Below the pieces are notes generated by a model, which did no database searches, was not told where the DNA came from, and saw only the letters and a list, made by a program, of their open reading frames with translations. Position numbers and translations under genes: made by a program. Positions 32,738 through 38,170 of a stretch of DNA of 38,170 bases are shown here, in pieces. Source of the DNA: Alphaproteobacteria bacterium (lineage in GTDB: Bacteria > Pseudomonadota > Alphaproteobacteria > UBA8366); the NCBI GenBank assembly GCA_021774335.1, contig JAJFJD010000034.1:1-38170 (forward strand). Reading direction: 5' to 3'. How positions within the stretch are numbered: the stretch's first letter is position 1; each line of letters starts with the position of its first letter.

Positions 32738-33517
32738 TTATCGCCCCTGGAATTTCGGTGTTGTCTTGTCGCGGAACGCCTGTGTTCCGATGCGGTAGTC
32801 TTCCGTCTCGATATAGTCGTATGCCTCCGCCCGTTCCGCCTCGGTCAACGGTGCAGGATCGGCCAGCCGCTGGATGACCTGCTTGCTCCACCGCTGCGAC
32901 AGCGGCGCGCCGGCGGCGATCTTCGCAGCATAGGCTTGGCCTTCGGCAGTGAGGTCATTCGCCGGCACAACGCGGTTGACCAGACCGATGGCCTCGGCAC
33001 GCTCGGCGTCGAAATTCTCTGCCGCCAGTACGATCTCCAACGCCCGCGTCCGGCCGACGATATCGGCGATCCGACCGAGATACTGGTGCGTGACGAAAAG
33101 GCCGAGACGGTTTGCCGGAAGCCCGAACGTGCTGTCCAAACTGCAAATCCGTAAATCGCACATCGCCGCAATTTCCAGCCCGCCGCCAATACAGTAGCCC
33201 TGGATCGCGGCCAGCGTCGGGTGACGGCAATCGAGGATCTGCTTCATTGCATCGTCGGCCGCCGCGGCGGCCGCCTGCGCGCCGTCGACAGTGTCGCGGT
33301 TGCTGTCGAATTCCGAAATATCGGCCCCGGCGCTGAACGCCCGGCCGCCCGCGCCGGCGATGACGATGCAACGAACTGCGTCGTCCGCGGACAGATCGGC
33401 CACCATAGCGCCAAGCTGCGACCACATGGCACGCGTCAGGGCGTTGTGTTTTTCCGGCCGGTTGAAGGTGATGGTGGCGACGAAACCGTCGCGATCAAGC
33501 AGGATGGGATCGGTCAT
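32738..33517 (-). CDS. Enoyl-CoA hydratase/isomerase family protein
   Basis: A 259-residue crotonase-fold enzyme. The oxyanion-hole motifs are AFSAGADISEF at residues 60-70 and GYCIGGGLEIA at 107-117, with Glu115 matching Glu144 of rat crotonase. The second catalytic Glu (Glu164 in rat) is not conserved: the local sequence is FGLPANRLG. This suggests an isomerase or another crotonase reaction rather than standard hydration. It is tightly coupled to the carbamoylase gene, an unusual pairing. It is divergent from the MFS gene. Confidence 0.9.
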   Translation of the reverse strand: MTDPILLDRDGFVATITFNRPEKHNALTRAMWSQLGAMVADLSADDAVRCIVIAGAGGRAFSAGADISEFDSNRDTVDGAQAAAAAADDAMKQILDCRHPTLAAIQGYCIGGGLEIAAMCDLRICSLDSTFGLPANRLGLFVTHQYLGRIADIVGRTRALEIVLAAENFDAERAEAIGLVNRVVPANDLTAEGQAYAAKIAAGAPLSQRWSKQVIQRLADPAPLTEAERAEAYDYIETEDYRIGTQAFRDKTTPKFQGR

Positions 33518-33667
33518 GCACGCTCCGGAAGTTGGGCGTAGGAGGGCCTACTCTGAGCCGCCAGCGCCCGGAATCCAATGGCATTTTTTCCAGAGGCCGC
33601 GAAAGGCGGGAAAAGCCTGCGGGCGTGAGGTGTCACACCCGCTGAATTCGGATATATCAACCCTGAC

Positions 33668-35197
33668 ATGGCTTCAATGACCATCGCCAAGATTGCCACC
33701 GGCCCGTTCACGTCGGGCGAGCGCATGTTTATCACCGTTCCGGTGCTGATTGCATCGATTCTGCATTCGCTGGCGATGACTACGGCCTATATCGCGCTGC
33801 CGAACATGAAGGGGAATCTGGCCGCGACCCCGGACCAGACCGGTTGGATCATCACATCCTTCCTGGTCTCGAACGCCATCGGTGTTGCGGCAACCGGCTG
33901 GTTCAGCGTGCGCTTCGGACGAAAACTCGTCTTCTTGATCGCAATCGGCGGATTCACGCTCAGTTCGATGCTCTGCGCCACCGCCGATACGCTGGAACAA
34001 CTCGTCATCTATCGCCTGTTGCAGGGACTTCTCAGCGCACCGATCCTGCCGCTGTCACAGGCGGTCATGCTCGACACCTATCCCCGCGAGCGGCACAGCT
34101 TCGCGATGACGACCTGGAGCATCGCCATGATCCTAGGCCCGGTGCTCGGCCCCAGCGTCGGCGCCTATCTGACGGAGGAATTCAGCTGGCGGGCGATCTT
34201 CTACATAAACATTCCTTTCGGTGTGGTCGGTTTCATCGGCTGCCTCCTCACCCTCCCGGAGACGGAGAAGAAGGAGCAGCATCTGGACTGGCTCGGTTTC
34301 CTGAGCTTGGCGGTTGCAGTCGGCGCATTTCAACTCATGCTCGACCGGGGCGAGCGGAACGACTGGTTTCAGTCGACCGAGATCATCATTGAAGCGACTC
34401 TTGCGGCGCTGGCGCTCTATCTATTCATCGTCCACAGCGCGACGACGCGGCGGCCCTTCCTCAACTTCGCCCTGTTTCGGGACCATAACTTTGTGATCGG
34501 GACCATCCTGATATTCCTGTTCGGGCTGAACATCTTCTCCGCGCTCCTGTTGCTGCCGCTGTTCCTGCAAGAAATCCAGGGCTATCCGGTGATTACCGCC
34601 GGCATCGTCATTTCCCTGCGCGGCGTCGGCACGGCGGCTGGCATGATACTGTCGGGACGCCTCGCCGCCCGGATCGGCCACCGCAACTTGATAGTCGTTT
34701 CACTGATCCTGATCGCCGTCCCCTGCGCCTATATGGCAACCTGGACCGAGCAGGTGCCGGTCTTCGACGTGATCGCCGTGAACAGCGTCACCGGGTTGGC
34801 GATCGGCCTGTTGTGGGTGTCGCTCACCACCGTGACCTTCTCGACATTGCCGGCAACCCTACGCACCGAAGGCGCGTCGCTGTTCGCGCTGACCCGTGTG
34901 GTTGGCGCCAGTATCGGCGTCTCGGTCTTTGTCGCAGTGCTCGCGCGCAGCACGCAGGTGAACTACGGTGTCCTGGTCGAGAACATCAACCGGTTCAACG
35001 AGGCATTGGGCCAACTGCAAGGCAGCGGATTCTGGAGCACCGACAACACTACCGGTCTGGCACAGTTGAGTCAGGCTGTGGCGCACCAGGCACAAACCAT
35101 CGCCTTCCTGAACGACTTTAAACTACTGGTCGCAACCAGCCTGATCGGCATCCCGCTTGCTCTTCTGCTGAAGACGCCGCCGAAGACAATTGACTAA
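33668..35197 (+). CDS. MFS permease, DHA2 (EmrB/QacA-like, 14-TM type)
   Basis: A 509-residue membrane protein of the 14-helix drug:proton antiporter family. Motif A (GWFSVRFGRK) follows TM2, and motif C (GPVLGPSVGAYL) lies in TM5; a large number of hydrophobic segments run to the end. The periplasmic adaptor EmrA and an outer-membrane channel are not encoded here, so it probably acts as a single inner-membrane exporter or uptake system. The ribosome site before the ATG is weak. A CoA-transferase follows 18 bases later on the same strand, so the two are likely one transcript; its cargo might be the substrate of that enzyme (inference). Confidence 0.92.
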   Translation: MASMTIAKIATGPFTSGERMFITVPVLIASILHSLAMTTAYIALPNMKGNLAATPDQTGWIITSFLVSNAIGVAATGWFSVRFGRKLVFLIAIGGFTLSSMLCATADTLEQLVIYRLLQGLLSAPILPLSQAVMLDTYPRERHSFAMTTWSIAMILGPVLGPSVGAYLTEEFSWRAIFYINIPFGVVGFIGCLLTLPETEKKEQHLDWLGFLSLAVAVGAFQLMLDRGERNDWFQSTEIIIEATLAALALYLFIVHSATTRRPFLNFALFRDHNFVIGTILIFLFGLNIFSALLLLPLFLQEIQGYPVITAGIVISLRGVGTAAGMILSGRLAARIGHRNLIVVSLILIAVPCAYMATWTEQVPVFDVIAVNSVTGLAIGLLWVSLTTVTFSTLPATLRTEGASLFALTRVVGASIGVSVFVAVLARSTQVNYGVLVENINRFNEALGQLQGSGFWSTDNTTGLAQLSQAVAHQAQTIAFLNDFKLLVATSLIGIPLALLLKTPPKTID

Positions 35198-35215
35198 CCG
35201 ACAAGGAACCAAGCC

Positions 35216-36403
35216 ATGCCCCGTCCCTTCGAAGGCATTCGCGTTATCGACATCACCCATGTTCTGGCCGGCCCGTTCGCCGCCTATCAGTTGGCGCTGC
35301 TCGGCGCGGACGTGATCAAGGTGGAACGGCCTGGCGACGGGGACCAAAGCCGGTACAGCGGCCCCGACAAGGCGCTTAACGGTCTCAAGATGGGCACCGG
35401 GTACCTGAACCAGGGGTCCAACAAACGCAGCATCACGCTCGACCTTAAGACGGCGGACGGGCAGGCGGTCCTGAAGAAGCTGGCGGAGGGCGCGGATGTT
35501 CTGATCGAGAATTACCGGGCCGGCGCGTTGGCAACGCTCGGCCTCGGCTATGATGATCTACTCAAAATCAACCCACGCCTGATCTACTGCTCACTGACAG
35601 CTTGGGGCCAGGAAGGGCCGCGCGGCCAGCACACAGCCTACGATCAGGTCATTCAGGGCTATTCCGGCGTCATGTCGATCACCGGCCGTCCGGATACCGG
35701 CCCGCTTCGCACCGGACCGCAGGTTCTGGATTTCGGCACCGGCACTACCGCCGCCTTCGCCATCTCCGCCGCGCTGTTCCAACGGGTGCAGACCGGCGAA
35801 GGTCAGCATATCGACGGCTGCCTCACCGACACCGCCGGCATCCTGATGAGCGCGCAGGTCACCGGCTATATGCGGACCGGCAAGGAGCTCGGCCCGCAAA
35901 CCACCGACCGCGGCAACGCCAGCCACAGCAGCTACGAGACAAAGGACGGCACCCTGATGGTCGGTGCCAGCAACACCGAACAACACGCCCGGCTATGGGA
36001 AGCCCTTGGTAAACCGGAGATGGGCAACAAGAGCTACGCGTACCGCGCCGAACACCGCGACGAAGAGGCCGCCGTTCTCACCGAAATCTTCGCCACGCGG
36101 ACGGCGCAGGAATGGGAAGATTTTCTACAAACCCGGCATGTGCCCGCGGCCCGTGTGCGCACGGTCGCGGAAGCGGTCCACGACCCGCAGGTGGAGACGC
36201 GCGGCATGTATCACCGGCACGAGACCGTGCCCGGCATCGACGGTGCCGTCACCGTCCCCATCGCGGCCTTTAAATTCGCCAAGGACGGGCCACGCGTGGA
36301 TACGCCGCCGCCGACACTGGGCGCAAACACCGACGATGTCCTTAAGGAGCTCGGCTTTTCAGACACGGATATTGCCCGATTCCGCGAAACCGGTGCTGTC
36401 TAG
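35216..36403 (+). CDS. CaiB/BaiF family (class III) CoA-transferase, second copy
   Basis: A 395-residue class III CoA-transferase. It shows GIRVIDITHVLAGPF, GADVIKVERPGDG, KRSITLDLKTADGQ and DVLIENYRAG, and Asp172 in the VLDFGTG segment as the probable nucleophile. It is not a recent duplicate of the first CaiB gene; the two differ over much of their length. A RBS-like AAGGAA lies 8-10 bases upstream. It follows the MFS permease gene closely. The acyl substrate is unknown. Confidence 0.92.
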   Translation: MPRPFEGIRVIDITHVLAGPFAAYQLALLGADVIKVERPGDGDQSRYSGPDKALNGLKMGTGYLNQGSNKRSITLDLKTADGQAVLKKLAEGADVLIENYRAGALATLGLGYDDLLKINPRLIYCSLTAWGQEGPRGQHTAYDQVIQGYSGVMSITGRPDTGPLRTGPQVLDFGTGTTAAFAISAALFQRVQTGEGQHIDGCLTDTAGILMSAQVTGYMRTGKELGPQTTDRGNASHSSYETKDGTLMVGASNTEQHARLWEALGKPEMGNKSYAYRAEHRDEEAAVLTEIFATRTAQEWEDFLQTRHVPAARVRTVAEAVHDPQVETRGMYHRHETVPGIDGAVTVPIAAFKFAKDGPRVDTPPPTLGANTDDVLKELGFSDTDIARFRETGAV

Positions 36404-36593
36404 AAAATTGGCCGACAGCGCCTCAGGCTGAGGGTCCGCGCGTGTTTTTCGGATTATCTAAAGTGTACTTTCGCCGGAATATATCGACGGCAGAATGACA
36501 GCTGCGTCCTTGCCACGCCGAGACCTCGCCCTACCGATTCAGGGCCTATTATTCATCGTTTAAAAACAATCTATTAGCGTGAAATCCGCGATT

Positions 36594-36609
36594 TAGTACT
36601 ATCGTACTA
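36594..36609. repeat. Short palindrome upstream of the small ORF
   Basis: TAGTAC at 36594-36599 pairs with GTACTA at 36604-36609 around a four-base TATC. It lies in the roughly 295-base, AT-rich gap between the second CoA-transferase and the small gene at 36700. It is upstream of the candidate promoter and could be an operator; nothing ties it to a specific regulator. Confidence 0.35.
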
Positions 36610-36620
36610 GTCAAAAAGCA

Positions 36621-36648
36621 TTGCCGCAAAAGGGCGAAGATCTATAAC
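36621..36648 (+). promoter_or_regulatory. Candidate sigma70-type promoter for the small gene at 36700
   Basis: TTGCCG at 36621-36626 and TATAAC at 36643-36648 are separated by 16 bases. The -10 is a good match to the consensus. It is about 50 bases before the ATG of the small gene, in an AT-rich stretch that contains no other gene. Confidence 0.45.
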
Positions 36649-36699
36649 TTTCTGGATAGTCCCGATTCGACATTCTCGTCCATGCGGAGAAGGCCGAAA

Positions 36700-37032
36700 A
36701 TGCCATCACACAACCCAAATGGACGAGCGGCAAAGTCAGCCGCCCAAGAAATGGAGATGAGACCCATGGCCGGCAAACGAAAAGATTTCGACATCGGCGA
36801 TCTGGTTCGCAAGGCGAACTCCACTGGTTGGATTTGGCAGGTTGCGGAATTTGTCACCCCTTCGGGCCATCAACCGCACGCCCGTCTGGTGCGCGTGAAC
36901 AACCCTTCGGACAGCCGCATCTTTGCGATCGAAGCCCTGAAGGACCGGCGTCTGTTCATCAATGCCGGAGAAACCAGCAGCCACACCCGCGCAATCGCGC
37001 CGGTACAATGGGACGCTCCGCAGCACGCCTAA
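36700..37032 (+). CDS. Small hypothetical protein
   Basis: A protein of 110 residues from the ATG at 36700, which has GGAGAAGG 6 bases upstream. A second start at 36766 (88 residues, MAGKRKDFD) is also supported by GGAG 9 bases before it, and the recognisable fold seems to start there. The core reads FDIGDLVRKANSTGWIWQV, then HARLVRVNNPSDSRIFAIEAL, a beta-rich pattern with conserved-looking Trp and Gly. I do not recognise a named family. It has a clear promoter-like element and stands alone, so a free-standing regulated role is likely. Confidence 0.7.
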   Translation: MPSHNPNGRAAKSAAQEMEMRPMAGKRKDFDIGDLVRKANSTGWIWQVAEFVTPSGHQPHARLVRVNNPSDSRIFAIEALKDRRLFINAGETSSHTRAIAPVQWDAPQHA

Positions 37033-37115
37033 GCGGTCGGCAACGACGCGTGCGGGGGCAACCCCGCATCGCGGCGCCCCATCCAAGATCGAATTTCCGA
37101 GAAATAGATCCGCGT

Positions 37116-37559
37116 CTATTCCAGGCCGCACGCCCAGCGCGAATACTCATCGTTGAGCGTTCTGGCATGGGGCGATGGGGCGACATGCGATAGACGCAGC
37201 ATCATCGCCCAGCGCGATCCGTTCACTTCCGCTACGTCCTCGATGATGCTGCCCCAATTCCCCGATCCCTTTTGAAAGGGCCGGCTTGGCCGGATCAAGA
37301 CCGGCCGCTTTTTAGGAATTCGGCGTCCCGTCTTCGAATCAACGGCATATAGGCGAATCCATTGCCGACGGTCCCATTCGACCGGTCCATCGGTCACATA
37401 GAGCGATTGCTCACTCTTGAAAGCAAGCGTCTTGCGCTCGACCAGATAGCCCCAGCCCTGCCAGCATTCCGCCGCCTCGGCAGGAAAAACGGCAAGCATG
37501 CCGACGCCGATCAAACAGAATTTCAGAACTGAAAAACGAATAGTGCGTTGAGTTTTCAT
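37116..37559 (-). CDS. Secreted protein of unknown function
   Basis: A protein of 147 residues from the ATG at 37559. An N-terminal signal peptide (RFSVLKFCLIGVGMLAVF, cleavage near AEA) is followed by a mature part with two Cys (AECWQGW at the start and WACGLE at the end) that may form a disulphide. The middle is beta-rich (LYVTDGPVEWDRRQWIRLYAV). Periplasmic or outer-surface location is likely. I do not recognise the family. Its nearest upstream neighbour on the strand is the H1-like protein, separated by 181 bases with two hairpins. Confidence 0.7.
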   Translation of the reverse strand: MKTQRTIRFSVLKFCLIGVGMLAVFPAEAAECWQGWGYLVERKTLAFKSEQSLYVTDGPVEWDRRQWIRLYAVDSKTGRRIPKKRPVLIRPSRPFQKGSGNWGSIIEDVAEVNGSRWAMMLRLSHVAPSPHARTLNDEYSRWACGLE

Positions 37560-37655
37560 GATCCTGGTATCCGCGGTCGCGATTTCGAGCCAGCATTGCA
37601 GGCGCCACCCGGCACCCAACGACTTTGACACTCCCCAGCATCAGACAGGCAATCA

Positions 37656-37702
37656 TTCCGCATAAAGCGGAAATGCGCAACGGCGGCCCTTTCGGACCGC
37701 CG
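37656..37702 (-). terminator. Tandem hairpins after the H1-like gene
   Basis: On the minus strand the first hairpin is CGGCGG-T-CC-GAAA-GG-G-CCGCCG (37681-37702), with a GAAA tetraloop and one T-G wobble pair. A second one follows, TTCCGC-N5-GCGGAA at 37656-37672. They begin 39 bases after the H1-like stop codon. No T run follows, so they may slow decay or end transcription only partly. Confidence 0.45.
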
Positions 37703-37740
37703 CCAACGCATTCTTACCGAAAGGCTTTCGCCCACGCCTA

Positions 37741-38170
37741 TTAGGCGCGGCGCTTGGCCGTCCGGCTGTAGACAACGGGGCGACGCCGGCTCGTGCCCTT
37801 ACGGACAGAGGTGCGACGGGCCTTCGTAGCCTTGCGCGCCGTCGACTTACGGGCGACCTTACGAACCGGCTTGCGGGCCGTGGTCTTCCGCTTCATCGTC
37901 TTACGCGCGACCTTCTTCTTCGCGGGCTTACGAGCAGCCGTTTTCCGCTTAACGGTCTTGCGAGCCGTCGACTTACGGGCGACCTTACGAGCCGGTTTAC
38001 GGGCCGTGGTCTTCCGCTTCATCGTCTTACGCGCGACCTTCTTCTTCGCGGGCTTACGAGCAGCAGGCTTCCGCTTGGCGGTCTTGCGAACCGTCGACTT
38101 GCGGGCGACCTTCTTCGCAGGCTTACGAGCTGTGGCTTTCCGCTTAACGGTCTTGCGAGCCGTCGACTTG
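37741..38170 (-). CDS. Histone-H1-like Lys/Arg/Ala repeat protein, C-terminal part
   Basis: The frame is open from 37741 to the window edge (143 residues, N-terminus outside). It consists almost only of Lys, Arg, Ala, Thr, Val and Pro, in repeats such as KPAKKKVARKT, RKTVKRK and ARKSTARK, ending SYSRTAKRRA-like in basic residues. An internal Met at 38022 is part of a repeat and is not a credible start because the same frame and repeats continue upstream. The composition is that of bacterial histone-H1-like, AlgP/HctB-type DNA-binding tails, which condense the nucleoid. There is no globular domain in the visible part. It is strongly basic and predicted to be disordered and DNA-bound. Confidence 0.85.
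   Translation of the reverse strand, partial: KSTARKTVKRKATARKPAKKVARKSTVRKTAKRKPAARKPAKKKVARKTMKRKTTARKPARKVARKSTARKTVKRKTAARKPAKKKVARKTMKRKTTARKPVRKVARKSTARKATKARRTSVRKGTSRRRPVVYSRTAKRRA
37841..38170 (-). repeat. 126-bp in-frame tandem repeats in the H1-like gene
   Basis: The marker GTCGACTT recurs at 37841, 37967 and 38093 (126-base spacing, 42 residues) and at 38162 (69-base spacing, 23 residues). Each full unit encodes KST-RKT-KRK-ARKPAKKKVARKTMKRK-type sequence. The 69-base copy equals a full unit lacking 57 bases, an in-frame 19-residue deletion. The copy number probably varies between strains. Confidence 0.85.

Noticed and set aside
37741..38170. CRISPR-like array because of the regular repeats
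   Set aside because: Repeats are in frame, 126 bases long, with no unique spacers, and encode a Lys/Arg-rich protein.
1..38170. tRNA, rRNA, insertion sequence or prophage
   Set aside because: I looked in each intergenic gap and among the proteins; no cloverleaf with CCA end, transposase, integrase or phage structural gene was found. A tRNA scan would be needed to be certain.

Overview
The window is about 38 kb of dense, high-GC (roughly 60-65 percent) bacterial chromosome. The gene content fits an alphaproteobacterium of the Rhodospirillales type or a relative. This rests on the many CoA-ester catabolic genes, a DmdC-like acyl-CoA dehydrogenase, a TIGR02117-like protein, a histone-H1-like Lys/Arg/Ala repeat protein and a SFPRTREST-type palindromic repeat. 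The taxonomic call is inference, because no rRNA or other marker is present. I see no tRNA, rRNA, CRISPR array, insertion sequence, integrase or phage gene, and no gene-free stretch above 300 bases.

Left part (1-13.5 kb), mostly single genes and short operons. It holds a truncated luciferase-like flavin oxidoreductase with a NIPSNAP protein, an internally duplicated protein of unknown function, a MaoC dehydratase coupled to a TIGR02117-like protein, and a palindromic repeat pair. Next come a tartrate/D-malate/isopropylmalate-type dehydrogenase, an orphan ParA ATPase, and the tRNA t6A synthase Sua5/TsaC facing a chemoreceptor that is co-transcribed with a dihaem cytochrome c peroxidase. The stretch ends with a lipoprotein, a D-2-hydroxyacid dehydrogenase-like FAD enzyme and a DmdC-like acyl-CoA dehydrogenase.

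Middle (13.5-18 kb). A small HTH protein is followed by folate genes (folP-folK leftward, folB rightward with a TTG start), mlaC with a clear terminator, and a Gfo/Idh/MocA oxidoreductase.

Right-centre (17.9-30.5 kb). This is a long leftward block. Its core is a GntR/FCD regulator, a CaiB-type CoA-transferase, carboxyltransferase CT1, biotin carboxylase, a stand-alone biotin carrier, a second divergent carboxyltransferase CT2, and an NAD-dependent epimerase. Three overlapping inverted repeats of the GntR/FCD type lie between the regulator and the CoA-transferase. Upstream in the same direction are an SDR, an ADP-forming acyl-CoA synthetase, an alpha/beta hydrolase carrying every fluoroacetate-dehalogenase active-site residue I could check, and a glucose-1-phosphate thymidylyltransferase. 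The simplest reading is a regulated route in which an organic acid is activated to a CoA ester and then carboxylated. The substrate cannot be read from sequence.

Right end (30.6-38.2 kb). A NodB-fold deacetylase or cyclic-imidase (TTG start) converges on an M20 carbamoylase/allantoate amidohydrolase and an enoyl-CoA hydratase. A 14-TM-type MFS permease is followed by a second CoA-transferase, then a small conserved-looking protein and a secreted protein. The window ends inside an H1-like protein built from 126-bp tandem repeats.
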